Positions 27,892 through 36,374 of a stretch of 64,000 nucleotides of DNA are shown here, piece by piece. Source of the stretch: Haloterrigena salifodinae (GTDB lineage Archaea; Halobacteriota; Halobacteria; Halobacteriales; Natrialbaceae); contig NZ_RQWN01000001.1 in NCBI RefSeq assembly GCF_003977755.1, forward strand, positions 1,070,995 through 1,134,994, written 5' to 3'. The notes beneath the pieces are model-generated. The model was given only the letters and a program-made list of their open reading frames with translations. It was not told the DNA's origin and did no database searches. Numbering within the stretch: the stretch's first letter is position 1; the number at the start of each line of letters is the position of its first letter. The translations under genes and the position numbers were made by a program.

Positions 27892-28087
27892 GGATCACGG
27901 TGAGCGAATCGGCTGAGGGGAATGTGGAACTCCTTGCTTCCAGAGATCGAATACAGCAATAACACAACGTCACGCTGGCAACGGTGAGTGCCACGCCCTC
28001 CCCAGCCGATTCGTTCGCTCCCATCGGTCACTCACTCATCCCTCGCACGGCTTCGGATCACGGTTCCCTCGCCGGTCACCGTGATCC
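27892..28087. repeat. Possible MITE-like element bounded by a 12-base inverted repeat
   Basis: GGATCACGGTGA at 27892-27903 recurs exactly inverted at 28076-28087. Ten bases of the same word occur again directly at 28055-28064, making an inner hairpin with 28078-28087. The interior has no coding potential and contains the dispersed repeat at 27989-28041. No target-site duplication is evident, so a mobile origin is only a suggestion. It fills most of the 27856-28205 gap, where I see no gene. Confidence 0.35.
27989..28041 (+). repeat. Dispersed intergenic repeat, copy 1
   Basis: 53 bases beginning TGCCACGCCCTCCCCAGCCG and ending CATCC align without gaps to 36042-36094, with roughly nine differences. 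The shared core CAGCCGATTCGTTCGCTC is exact. It lies in a gap without genes, like copy 2. Confidence 0.6.
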
Positions 28088-28205
28088 AGCGTGCGCCACC
28101 GCAGAGAGATACCTCGAGCGGAGCGAGTAGACGAACAATTGATTCGAGCGGGGCCAACCACGAGCCACTCAGAACGCTTTTCTTTCGGCCGACGAAGGCT
28201 CACGT

Positions 28206-28493
28206 ATGGTAGTCGACACCCTCGTCGCCGTCGTCGGCGTGGTGGGGACGATCGGGCTCTTCGCCTGGACCTACCGGGACGCCACGGCCAACGGGGTCTC
28301 GAGGCCCCTGCTGTGGGCCGCCTTCTCCGGGGGCGCCGTCGCGGTCGGCGCGGGGCTGTTCCTGTTCACGTCCGCTCCGACGACCGGCACGATCATGACC
28401 GCCAACACCGGGCTGGTGCTGTACGGCTTCGAACGCGAGGTCACGCTCGAGGACGACGAGCCGGCCGAACCGGGCAAGTTACCACACAAATAG
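28206..28493 (+). CDS. Small conserved membrane protein
   Basis: 95 residues with three hydrophobic spans (VDTLVAVVGVVGTIGLFAW, LLWAAFSGGAVAVGAGLFLF, and a shorter TIMTANTGLVLYGF) and a charged C-terminal tail ending LPHK. No catalytic motif is visible. A leaderless start at the ATG fits the CTTTTCTTTCGG stretch ~30 bases upstream. It precedes twy1 by 120 bases on the same strand, but nothing links the two in function. Confidence 0.7.
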   Translation: MVVDTLVAVVGVVGTIGLFAWTYRDATANGVSRPLLWAAFSGGAVAVGAGLFLFTSAPTTGTIMTANTGLVLYGFEREVTLEDDEPAEPGKLPHK

Positions 28494-28613
28494 GCGCCGC
28501 TCGAGACGGCCAATACGTAGACGCCGTTCGAGTTAGTCCCGCGAGCGAAATCAGCCACGTTCGACGCGCGACACCACACGCCTTTTGGTCGACCCCGTCC
28601 AAGCGGGGGCAAC

Positions 28614-29651
28614 ATGAGCGACTCCGCCGACACCGGCGTCGAGGGCGGGACCGACACCGACGCCGACCGCGAGGAGGGTGCAGACGGCGGCGCGATGCAG
28701 GTCTCGAGTCCGGACTACCACAGCGAGAACCACACCGCCGCCCAGACCTGCGGCTGGACGGCCAACGCCGTCCGGGGCGAGGGGAAGTGTTACAAGTACA
28801 TCTACTACGGGATCGAGTCCCACCGCTGCATCCAGATGACGCCGGTCGTCCGGTGTAACGAGCGCTGCGTCTTCTGCTGGCGCGACCACCAGGGCCACAC
28901 CTACGAGATGGACGACGTCGAGTGGGACGACCCCGAAGCGGTCGTCGACGCCTCGATCCGGCTCCAGAAGAAGTTGCTCTCGGGCTTCGGCGGCAACGAC
29001 GAGGTGCCCCGCGAGGTCTTCGAGCAGGCGATGGAGCCCCGACACGTCGCCATCTCGCTGGACGGTGAACCGACGCTCTACCCCTATCTGCCCGAACTCA
29101 TCGAGGCCTTCCGCGACCGCGATATCACCACCTTCCTCGTCTCCAACGGTACCCGGCCCGAGATGCTCCGTGAGTGCGATCCGACGCAACTGTACGTCAG
29201 CGTTGACGCCCCCGAGCGCCACACCTTCGATCAGGTCGTCGGCGCGACGGAAGAGGACGCCTGGGAACGGCTGCTCGAGACGATGGACGTTCTCGCCGAA
29301 AAGGACGAAACCCGCACCGTCCTCCGGACGACCCTCGTCAAGGGCGAGAACATGCACCACCCCGACTGGTACGCCGGCTTCTACCAGCAGGCCGACCCCG
29401 ACTTCGTCGAGTTGAAGGCGTACATGCACGTCGGCCACTCGCAGGGCCGGCTCGACCGCTCGGCGATGCCCGACCACGAGGAGGTCATGGCGTTCGCCGA
29501 CGAGGTCAAGGCGTACATGCCCGAGTTCACCGAGTCTCAAGGGGTGCCAGAGTCCCGCGTCGCGCTCCTCGCGAAGCAAAAGGACACCTGGGTTCCCAAA
29601 CTCAAGAAGGGCAGCGAGTTCTGGGAGCGTGATCCGGTCGTCGGCGACTGA
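28614..29651 (+). CDS. twy1: tRNA 4-demethylwyosine synthase (Twy1/TYW1)
   Basis: 345 residues. This radical SAM enzyme makes the tricyclic base of wyosine at G37 of tRNA-Phe from m1G and pyruvate. The radical SAM motif is CNERCVFCW (Cys81, 85, 88). Three more Cys at 46, 59 and 72, spaced 13 and 13, reproduce the second [4Fe-4S] cluster ligands of the Methanocaldococcus enzyme. ISLDGEPTLYPYL and LVSNGTRP are further family blocks. The first ~28 residues are an acidic halophilic extension. Monocistronic as far as I can see. Confidence 0.93.
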   Translation: MSDSADTGVEGGTDTDADREEGADGGAMQVSSPDYHSENHTAAQTCGWTANAVRGEGKCYKYIYYGIESHRCIQMTPVVRCNERCVFCWRDHQGHTYEMDDVEWDDPEAVVDASIRLQKKLLSGFGGNDEVPREVFEQAMEPRHVAISLDGEPTLYPYLPELIEAFRDRDITTFLVSNGTRPEMLRECDPTQLYVSVDAPERHTFDQVVGATEEDAWERLLETMDVLAEKDETRTVLRTTLVKGENMHHPDWYAGFYQQADPDFVELKAYMHVGHSQGRLDRSAMPDHEEVMAFADEVKAYMPEFTESQGVPESRVALLAKQKDTWVPKLKKGSEFWERDPVVGD

Positions 29652-29762
29652 GCGCGCGGTCGATCGGTCGCGTCGCCGACGCGATTGTATCGACCGGAGC
29701 TCGAGCCGTCGGAGCTATTGTTGTGCTGACTATCGCTCCAGTTATTGGACCTGCCACAGCGC

Positions 29763-30929
29763 TCAGTCGCTGTGCATCGGCTTCGCCCGCCGCACGTCCC
29801 GCTCAAGTCGCTCGGCGTACTCGAGCCGAAGTTCTCGCGCTGCGTCGGGTCCGACGTGTCTCCGGCCGCCGATCTCGTGGGAGAGCGGCGCGTAGGCGTC
29901 GACGTCGAACCCCATCCGCTCGAGGTACGATCGAACGGCGTCGGACTCGAGCCCCGACCGAATCGCGGAGTCGGTGTACTCGAGGACGGCGTCGAACTCG
30001 GGGAGCGTGATCGTCTCGTCCGTGACGCGGCCCTCCTGGCCGTCGATGCGTACGTCGGTGTTCTCGAGGTCCCCGACGAGGTCGGCCAGACGGTTCGCCA
30101 GGCTGACGACCTGGCTCGGCAGCGCGGTGTCCGGCGAGCGCCACTCGACGGTGGAAAACGACGAGCGAAACTGGACGGGCGTCCAGACCGCGCTCTCGGG
30201 ATCGAAGTTCGACTCGAGGGTCCGCCGCGAGACCCCCGCGTCGGTCGCTACGGTCACGAACTCCTCGTGCCGTCGCTCGAGTCGTCGCGTCCACTCCGCG
30301 CGATCCGAGACGTAGCGCCACAGCCAGCCCTGGTGGGGAACGTCGTCGTACGCCAGCCAGCGGTAGCACTTCGACCGGGCGCCGGCCGCCATCGGACGCC
30401 CGCGGTAGTACGGTGACGAGTTGACCAGCGCGAGCGCGGGGTCGAGCGCGACGAGGGCGTTCAGCTGATCGATCTCGCGTCCGGGCTGCTGCTCGACGTG
30501 GACGTGGGTCCCCGCGCAGTGGCGCACGTACTCGAAGTCCTCGCCGACGACCGTGTTCTGGATCCGCGTCCGATCGCTCGGCAGTTCGCGAATCCGCTCG
30601 TCTCCCACCGGCGTCGCCAGCGGCACGAGACCCTTCTCGAGCTCATCGGCCTGCTCGAGGACGGCGCCGATCCGGTCGAACAGCTCCGCGCGCAGTTCGG
30701 ACGCCGTCTCGCAGGGCGTGGTCTTGATCTCGAGCACCGGTTCGACGAACTCCCGTTCGGCGCCCGGCGACGCCGCGACAAGTTCCCCCGGCTCGGTCAG
30801 CCGACCCTCGTCGTCGATTACCCAGTACTCGACCTCGATGCTTCGGCGTCGCGGGTCTGGACGAGCTACGGACACGGTTGTCTTCGTGGATCGTCGGTGC
30901 GTCCCTGCTGCGGCGTGTCTCGATTCCAC
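29763..30929 (-). CDS. gshA: Glutamate-cysteine ligase family protein (GCS2/YbdK-like)
   Basis: 388 residues from the GTG at 30929. The ATP-grasp-like GCS2 fold is indicated by SIEVEYWVIDDEG near the N-terminus, VLEIKTTPCETASELRAEL, the CAGTHVHVEQQPGREI block with the catalytic-region His, and NSSPYYRG. Haloarchaea use gamma-glutamylcysteine as their main thiol, and this family supplies the ligase, so the assignment is likely but is made from family knowledge. The first ~30 residues are Arg-rich and unlike a folded start; a GTG at 30875 is an alternative. It is a single-gene unit. Confidence 0.72.
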   Translation of the reverse strand: MESRHAAAGTHRRSTKTTVSVARPDPRRRSIEVEYWVIDDEGRLTEPGELVAASPGAEREFVEPVLEIKTTPCETASELRAELFDRIGAVLEQADELEKGLVPLATPVGDERIRELPSDRTRIQNTVVGEDFEYVRHCAGTHVHVEQQPGREIDQLNALVALDPALALVNSSPYYRGRPMAAGARSKCYRWLAYDDVPHQGWLWRYVSDRAEWTRRLERRHEEFVTVATDAGVSRRTLESNFDPESAVWTPVQFRSSFSTVEWRSPDTALPSQVVSLANRLADLVGDLENTDVRIDGQEGRVTDETITLPEFDAVLEYTDSAIRSGLESDAVRSYLERMGFDVDAYAPLSHEIGGRRHVGPDAARELRLEYAERLERDVRRAKPMHSD

Positions 30930-31016
30930 TGGGAAAAGATTAGTGGTAGCATATCACATGGAAATGTCCATCGAACACATTCAAGAGCGTTTCGCCTATG
31001 GAGACATTAGCCGTAA

Positions 31017-31241
31017 CAACCACGTATACGAGTCGAGAGTATCCCCGACTCCGTCGACAGTCGTTCCGAAGACGCCACCCTGCTGACGGGAGAACGCCGC
31101 TCGAGCACCGCCGCGCTCGTCTGCCTCGAGACCGAGCCGCGCGTCTGGGACGGGTTCTGGACGGCGGATCCGAACCGGGTTGCAGCGATCGGCGAGTTGA
31201 TCGCCGATTGGCTGTCGGGACGTCCGCTGGGCATGCCCTGA
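31017..31241 (+). pseudogene. Remnant C-terminal coding fragment, unknown family
   Basis: A frame open from 31017 to a TGA at 31239-31241 reads ESIPDSVDSRSEDATLLTG, then TEPRVWDGFWTADPNRVAAIGELIADWLSGRP, given here in two parts. It has an acidic, protein-like composition but no start codon upstream before a stop at 31014. It looks like the tail of a larger haloarchaeal protein, perhaps a regulator, left after loss of its front. I cannot name the family. It fills most of the gap between the ligase gene and the flippase. Confidence 0.35.
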
Positions 31242-31244
31242 AGA

Positions 31245-32687
31245 CTAGATCTCGAAGCGGGAGCTGTGGACAACGCCCCTGATCGTGATGCGAAGCTTTC
31301 GGCTGATCGCCGCCAGCGTGACGGCGTAGACGACCGCGCCAAGCGCGACGATCGCGAGGAGCTGGTACCAGTGGTCGACGGCGACGGCGCGTTCGACCGG
31401 GACGATCACGGCGAACATCGCGAGTCCGGCGACGAACTGCTCGCCGAGCGTCCGCGGGAAGAGGACGACCGACGGGAGCTGCCGTTTGATGACGACCGCC
31501 GAACAGACGTACCGGAGCGTCTCGGCGATCGCCGTCGCGACCACGACGCCAATCGCGCCGTAGACGAGCGTCAGCGCGACGCCGAGGACGATGTTGATCC
31601 CCAGCGTCAGCGCCGAGACGCGCGTGTTGATGTCCGGCCGATCGATCCCGTCGATCACGCTCGTGAGCACGCCGGCCTGGGTCTTCGCGATCTGGTAGAG
31701 CGCGAGTCCGACGAGGAGCACGGCGGCCTCGGCGTACTCCGGGCCGAAGAAGGTCACGACGAGCTGTTCCGGCATCGCGACGGCGCCGAAGAACATCGGG
31801 ATCGCGACGATGCTCGTAAACGCCAGCGTGTTCGAGACGTCCGTCCCCAGCTCCTCGCCCTTGCTGTGTCTGTGGCTGACGCGAGCCATGAGGCTGCTCG
31901 AGGCGGCCATCGTCACGAACGTCGCCGGCACCGTGAGTTTGAGCGCGACCTCGTAGTGGCCGGCGGCGGCGGGCGCTAACAGGTAGCCCAGCAGGATGAT
32001 GTCGAACCGGTCGTAGGCCTGACTGAGCAGCGAGTTCGGAATGCTGAACCTCGCGTACGACCAGAGGTTTTCGACGGTCTCGCGACCCGGCGCGACCGGC
32101 CGCACGCGGACGAAGTACCAGAGGATCGGCACCGTCAGGAACGTCGCCGCGGCCAGCCCGTAGGCCATGCCAGCGGCGCCGAGCCCGAGCAGGATCAGCC
32201 CCAACTGGAGCGGGAAGGTCAGCAGCGACCGGAGCGCGTCGGTCCACATCGACGCCCCGACGCGGCCCCGCGCCTGCACCATCAGATCCAGCGGCTCAAA
32301 GAGGGTGACGGCGAACAGCAGGACGACGAACAACACCGGCGCCTCGGGGAGCCCCGTGTAGTCGACCAGCTGGTTCGACACGACGAGCGTCACCGCACAG
32401 ACGAACACCATCCAGACGATCGTGAACAGGGCCTGGCTGCCGACCAGTTCGCCCGCCTCGGTATCCGACTCCGAGAACCGCTTCTTGACCGCGGTTCCCC
32501 ACCCGTTGACCGCCCGGTCGGCGATCTTCACCAGCGAGAAGAGGAGGTAGTAACCGCCGAATCCGGTCGGACCGAGCACCCGCGCGAAGACGATCGTTCC
32601 GAGGAACCCGATCGCGGCCATCGAGAACTTCGCGGCCGTCGCTTTGAGCGTCTCGCCGCCGAGACTGACGGAGGTCGCGTCACTCAT
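31245..32687 (-). CDS. Polysaccharide/oligosaccharide flippase (Wzx/RfbX-like), second copy
   Basis: 480 residues, about 12-14 hydrophobic spans, and the same N-terminal pattern as the flippase at 8683 (AAKFSMAAIGFLGTIVFARVLGPTGFGG). Shared stretches GLGAAGMAYGLAAAT and GIDRPDINTRVSA show that they are paralogues. It would flip the lipid-linked glycan made by the second cluster. It is the last gene of that cluster in the direction of transcription, mirroring the position of copy 1, but here no aglB follows. Confidence 0.87.
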   Translation of the reverse strand: MSDATSVSLGGETLKATAAKFSMAAIGFLGTIVFARVLGPTGFGGYYLLFSLVKIADRAVNGWGTAVKKRFSESDTEAGELVGSQALFTIVWMVFVCAVTLVVSNQLVDYTGLPEAPVLFVVLLFAVTLFEPLDLMVQARGRVGASMWTDALRSLLTFPLQLGLILLGLGAAGMAYGLAAATFLTVPILWYFVRVRPVAPGRETVENLWSYARFSIPNSLLSQAYDRFDIILLGYLLAPAAAGHYEVALKLTVPATFVTMAASSSLMARVSHRHSKGEELGTDVSNTLAFTSIVAIPMFFGAVAMPEQLVVTFFGPEYAEAAVLLVGLALYQIAKTQAGVLTSVIDGIDRPDINTRVSALTLGINIVLGVALTLVYGAIGVVVATAIAETLRYVCSAVVIKRQLPSVVLFPRTLGEQFVAGLAMFAVIVPVERAVAVDHWYQLLAIVALGAVVYAVTLAAISRKLRITIRGVVHSSRFEI

Positions 32688-32777
32688 GGTGGCGGAAACA
32701 GGCAGAATCGAACGCTTCGATCGCGTCGGGAACCGACGTCGGTCGATCGATCGCTACCGCTCGCATCGCGACCACCG

Positions 32778-34220
32778 TCACAGATATCCCAGCTCCTCGA
32801 GCTGGGATTCCAGACCGTCCATATCCGCCTCGGAGAGCCCCTCGCGGCGCTCGAGGTCGTCGATCAGCCGGTCGAGCGTCGACTCGAGGGTTGCTGGATC
32901 GCAGTCGCCGAGCAGCTCGGTCCCGGACAGCCCCTCGAAGTAGTAACAGTCGGTCGTCGCGACGCCGTGGCGTTCGCGGTCGACGGGGCCGATATCGTAG
33001 CCGTCCTCCTCGAGCGCGAGCGCGCGTCGCTTCGAGATGCCGTGGAACTCGAGCAGCGCGCTCGACCGCGGCTCAGTGATGACGGTGTCGCTCGAGTGTG
33101 ACTCGGTGTCGATCGGGTCGCTCGAGCACAGCGGCCGGAACGACTCGCCGCGGCGGTGGGCAGCGTCGACGCCGGCGAGGTCGAGCACCGTCGCGTAGAC
33201 GTCCAGCAGGTTCACAAGGGCGTCCCGCGTCGGTCGCTCCGCGCCGTCCGCGTTGGGGGTTCGGTCGTCGGCGTTCGGTCCGGGTGCGGAGACGACGAGC
33301 GGAACGCGGGTCACCGGCGGATGGAGGCCGCCGCCGTGTTGCCACGCGCCGTACTCGCCGAGCGCTTCGCCGTGGTCGGCGACCGTCACGACGTAGTCGA
33401 ATTCGGTGGCGAGTTCCGCGTAGATGTCGCGGTAGATGTCCGACAGGTACCGCACGGCGTCGTCGTACGCGGTCCTGATCCGCTCCGGATCGGCCGACGG
33501 CTCCCCGAGCGTGGCCTTCACGCTGTCGAAGTGCGGCGACTCCTCGTCCGGATAGGTCTTGTACTCGTCGGGCGGGTCGTACGGCAGGTGCGCCTCCATG
33601 AGATTCGCGAAGAGGAACTCGCCGTCCCGGGCCCACGACTCGTCGCGGACGTACTCGAGGAACTCCGCCGCGCCGTCGTCGGGGTGGCGCCCCTTGAGGC
33701 CCATATCCCGGAGCTTCATCAGGGCGCCCTGTTTCAGCGACTGGGTCGTATCGCAGTCGCCGTCGACGCACCGCCAGAGCGCCCGGAGATACCGTTCGGG
33801 GCCGTCAGCTTGGTGTTCGGCGATGAACTCGTCCCAATCGAAGACGTCCTCGCCGAGGCCGCTGAGCCGCCAGCCGCCGTCGAACTCGTCGAAGCCGTGG
33901 TGCCAGCCCAGCTGCTCCGAGATGTTGACGTTGCAGCTGAACGCCCGCGTCCGGTAGCCACGACCCTGGAGGAGTTCGGGGAGGCGAGTCGCCTCCCGAT
34001 CGAAATCCTGGGATTTGATCGTCACGCCGGCCTCGCTCGCGTACCGGCCGGTGAACAGCGAGGCGTGGGCCGGAGCCGTCCAGTGGCTCGTGCTCCACGC
34101 GTTCGCGAACTGCACGCCAGGCAGCCAGTCGAAGTGCTCGTCGAAGGAATCCGCCCGCAGGGTATCGAGCACGACGAGGGCGATGGATGGCTCGTCTCCC
34201 ATGGTTGCGTGTCCGTTCAT
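32778..34220 (-). CDS. Sulfatase-like protein of the alkaline phosphatase superfamily (Thr nucleophile type)
   Basis: 480 residues, the closest relative in the window of the gene at 3184. The blocks match one for one: SIALVVLDTLRADSFDEHFDWLPG versus IALVVLDTLRKDAFDNHFDWLPG (given in part), SHWTAPAHASLFTGRY with Thr at the formylglycine-Cys position, LFANLMEAHLPYDP, and VTVADHGEALGEYGAWQHGG. It is somewhat longer because of an inserted acidic stretch (~residues 310-400). No signal peptide is visible. It ends LEELGYL. The ATG at 34220 has GGAGGG upstream; an ATG six codons later is possible. Transcribed towards the flippase. Confidence 0.82.
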   Translation of the reverse strand: MNGHATMGDEPSIALVVLDTLRADSFDEHFDWLPGVQFANAWSTSHWTAPAHASLFTGRYASEAGVTIKSQDFDREATRLPELLQGRGYRTRAFSCNVNISEQLGWHHGFDEFDGGWRLSGLGEDVFDWDEFIAEHQADGPERYLRALWRCVDGDCDTTQSLKQGALMKLRDMGLKGRHPDDGAAEFLEYVRDESWARDGEFLFANLMEAHLPYDPPDEYKTYPDEESPHFDSVKATLGEPSADPERIRTAYDDAVRYLSDIYRDIYAELATEFDYVVTVADHGEALGEYGAWQHGGGLHPPVTRVPLVVSAPGPNADDRTPNADGAERPTRDALVNLLDVYATVLDLAGVDAAHRRGESFRPLCSSDPIDTESHSSDTVITEPRSSALLEFHGISKRRALALEEDGYDIGPVDRERHGVATTDCYYFEGLSGTELLGDCDPATLESTLDRLIDDLERREGLSEADMDGLESQLEELGYL

Positions 34221-34314
34221 CCTACCAGCCCTCCGCCAAAGAACCTAGTCCCGGCAATGGACTCGACTGCGGGATCGTCAGCCGTCCGTCCGCCGGTCGT
34301 CGGAATGGTCACGC

Positions 34315-35325
34315 TCACAGAACCGTCGTGACCCCTTCCTCGAGGGCCTCGACCTGTGCGTCCTTCTCGCGCTCGAGTTCGTCCATGTCGAACCGGACCG
34401 GCTCGCTCGTGACGTCGCCGTCGATTGGAACCCGATCGAAGAGGTTCGCCCGCGGCGTGTCGAAGTAGAACTGCGCCCGGTTGCCGTAGGTCAGGGCGGG
34501 CAGGCAGGCGTGGATCCGGTCCGATCGCACCACGTCGGCGTTGGCGTAGAGGAAGAGATAGTCGGTCACCATATCGGAGATGAAGACGTTCTCCGCCTCG
34601 AACAGCGGCGTCTCGAGGCCGAGCAGCTCTCGCGCTCGCTCGCCGACCGGGAAGTGGTACGGTTCGTCGAAGGGCGCGTGATCGGGCCTGATGATCGTCG
34701 ACGACGCGCCGTCGATATCGGGCTCCCCACCCTTATCGAACGTGTGGACGTCGAACTGCCGGTTCGCCTCGGGCGGCTGGTGAGCGTCGCCCAAGAATAG
34801 CGAACAGTCGATGCCGTCGTACAGGTACTCGACGAGGTCGCCGTACTCCTCGTAGGCAGTTCGATCCCGCGTGAGCAGGACCTCGATGTCGAGCGCGTCG
34901 AAGACGGCCTCGACGTCCTTGCGCTCGGCCTCGTCGTACTCCTCGCCGCCCCCGCCGACGATAACGATCGGAATATCTCGCTCCCTGAGGCGAGTGAGCG
35001 TATCGAAGTACTTCCGGAACGTCGGCCGGGAGAGCACGCAGCCCGGCAGGACCGCCAGATCGGCGTCGATCAGTTCGCTGACGTTCACCACGTTTTGCCG
35101 AATCTGGTGGGTCGGCGACTCGTAGTCTGCCCCGTGGCCAGCCATCCGTTCGAACTTTCGGGTCCCGCGCCACAGCGCCGCGGTGTCCGCCGCGTGGTTC
35201 GGGTAGCCGCCCGTCTCGACGATTTCGGCGTCGGGAAACGCCCGCTCGAGCATCGCCTTCGCCCCGTAGTCGATGAATCCGTTCCCGATGTTCGTCGTCC
35301 ACGTCCGCAAAAGCAGGATTCTCAT
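34315..35325 (-). CDS. Polysaccharide pyruvyl transferase family protein
   Basis: 336 residues. It begins MRILLLRTWTTNIGNGFIDYGA, the G-N loop of this GT-B-like family (shown here up to the Ala). It contains VVNVSELIDADLAVLPGC, IPIVIVGGGGEEY and SDRIHACLPALTYGNRAQFY, the R-x-H-A region conserved in CsaB/WcaK-type ketalpyruvyl transferases. These enzymes add pyruvate from PEP to sugars of surface glycans, giving them negative charge. It precedes a sulfatase-like gene and a flippase on the same strand. Confidence 0.82.
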   Translation of the reverse strand: MRILLLRTWTTNIGNGFIDYGAKAMLERAFPDAEIVETGGYPNHAADTAALWRGTRKFERMAGHGADYESPTHQIRQNVVNVSELIDADLAVLPGCVLSRPTFRKYFDTLTRLRERDIPIVIVGGGGEEYDEAERKDVEAVFDALDIEVLLTRDRTAYEEYGDLVEYLYDGIDCSLFLGDAHQPPEANRQFDVHTFDKGGEPDIDGASSTIIRPDHAPFDEPYHFPVGERARELLGLETPLFEAENVFISDMVTDYLFLYANADVVRSDRIHACLPALTYGNRAQFYFDTPRANLFDRVPIDGDVTSEPVRFDMDELEREKDAQVEALEEGVTTVL

Positions 35326-35580
35326 TGCGCCCGTCTCCACCGGAATAGGGCATAATTATGGGGAGACTACGGTCATACAACAGTCCGATTCGGCGCCGGA
35401 TGGCGGATTGGAGATGCCGATCTCGAGTCGAATTGCATCGAGCGGAACGGTCCGTGGGAGATTGCAGACGGTAATCCGTTGCTGACGTCTCCGTACTGGG
35501 CCACGCGACGAGTGTCAGCTAATCGTCTCGAGACAGGACGAATACCAAGCCTTAATCGTGACCAGCAGAGAGGGATAGAT

Positions 35581-35655
35581 AGCGGGATGGGATAGCCAGG
35601 AGATTCCGGCGGGCTCATAACCCGCAGACCGGTAGTTCAAATCTACCTCCCGCTA
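35581..35655 (+). tRNA. Initiator tRNA-Met (CAT)
   Basis: The 75-base gene folds as a cloverleaf. The acceptor arm AGCGGGA pairs with TCCCGCT, followed by discriminator A. The anticodon arm is GCGGG-CTCATAA-CCCGC with anticodon CAT, and the T arm is GGTAG-TTCAAAT-CTACC. Three consecutive G-C pairs next to the anticodon loop and the A1-U72 pair mark it as the initiator rather than an elongator. There is no intron and CCA is not encoded. Its 3' end is repeated twice downstream. Confidence 0.93.
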
Positions 35656-35744
35656 TGTTTTGGCGCGAACAAACTCGTGAGCGCCATCCATAGCACGGTG
35701 GCCGTTTGAACCAGACAGCGCTCGAGCAAAGCGAAAGTGCTGGC

Positions 35745-35768
35745 GTGGTTCAAATCTACCTCTCGCTA
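35745..35768 (+). repeat. Partial repeat of the tRNA-Met 3' end (attachment-site-like), copy 1
   Basis: GGTTCAAATCTACCTCTCGCTA at 35747-35768 copies the T arm and acceptor 3' strand of the tRNA-Met at 35581-35655, with two changes. Such 3'-end copies are left at att sites when integrative elements recombine with a tRNA gene. No integrase gene is present here now. Confidence 0.6.
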
Positions 35769-35769
35769 C

Positions 35770-35831
35770 TTTTCAGGGATTCAACGACGAACGACGAGCG
35801 AAGCGAGGAATGAGTCCTGACTCCCTGAAAA
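35770..35831. repeat. Inverted repeat with 10-base arms
   Basis: TTTTCAGGGA at 35770-35779 and TCCCTGAAAA at 35822-35831 are exact inverted copies around a 42-base non-coding loop. It follows directly on the first tRNA-end repeat. It may be an element end or a terminator-like structure. Confidence 0.5.
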
Positions 35832-35884
35832 TTCGACGAGTGGATTTGAGGTAGACGACGAGGGAGCAACGCGACCGAAGTCGG

Positions 35885-35909
35885 CGTAGTTCAAATCTAC
35901 CTCCCACTG
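35885..35909 (+). repeat. Partial repeat of the tRNA-Met 3' end (attachment-site-like), copy 2
   Basis: GTAGTTCAAATCTACCTCCCA (20 bases from 35887, the T arm and start of the acceptor strand) again matches the tRNA-Met 3' half before diverging. With the intact tRNA and copy 1 this makes three tandem partial copies within 330 bases. Confidence 0.55.
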
Positions 35910-36041
35910 GTTCTCGAGGCGAACAGTAACTCGTGGTATCGCACAGAAACGATGAACTCGAGGGAGTAACGACGCGGAACGGCGAAGCAGTACCGTGCAA
36001 ACCGTGACGAGGAACACCCTGCTATCGTGGCGGCGGGGAAT

Positions 36042-36094
36042 TGCCACGGCCTCCTCAGCCGATTCGTTCGCTCCTGACAGTCGCTCACGCATCC
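36042..36094 (+). repeat. Dispersed intergenic repeat, copy 2
   Basis: 53 bases that align without gaps to 27989-28041. It runs straight into the hairpin array that begins at 36096. I see no gene in 35656-36374. Confidence 0.6.
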
Positions 36095-36095
36095 A

Positions 36096-36254
36096 TTGGA
36101 AGACGCTTCGCGTCTTCCAAGCCATTCGCTCGTACTATCTGCACATGGGCGCTTCGCGCCCGTTCGCATATATGCGGGACCGGAGGTCCCGCACTACTCG
36201 CAAAGATCTCGCACAGTATCGACGGCTGTCCTCGCTCGCGCTCGGTCAGCCGTC
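36096..36254. repeat. Array of short perfect inverted repeats
   Basis: Five palindromic units lie in 160 bases. They are an 11-base stem with a TTC loop (36096-36120), a 6-base stem with a TTC loop (36147-36161), the loopless palindrome CGCATATATGCG (36165-36176), an 8-base stem with a GGA loop (36174-36192, overlapping the previous one), and 8-base arms GACGGCTG/CAGCCGTC (36221-36228, 36247-36254). There is no coding potential. It lies just downstream of the 3' end of the minus-strand gene at 36375. Confidence 0.7.
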
Positions 36255-36374
36255 AGCGCGCGCTACCGTAGGTTGGATGGTCGATCCGGGGGGAGACGAC
36301 ACCCGTCCATACCGAGTGGAATTCGTCGATTGCACGAATCGCGACGATGAGCACTATGCGGTGCGATGTAGCAA

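Noticed and set aside
30998-31282. Arg-rich open frame beside the second flippase
   Set aside because: Composition is typical of a wrong frame; the better frame in the same stretch is the headless fragment reported at 31017-31241.
35745-35909. Additional tRNA genes downstream of tRNA-Met
   Set aside because: Only the T arm and acceptor end are repeated; there is no D or anticodon arm, so these are fragments.
36096-36254. CRISPR array
   Set aside because: The hairpin units differ in sequence and spacing; there are no identical repeats with regular spacers and no cas genes.
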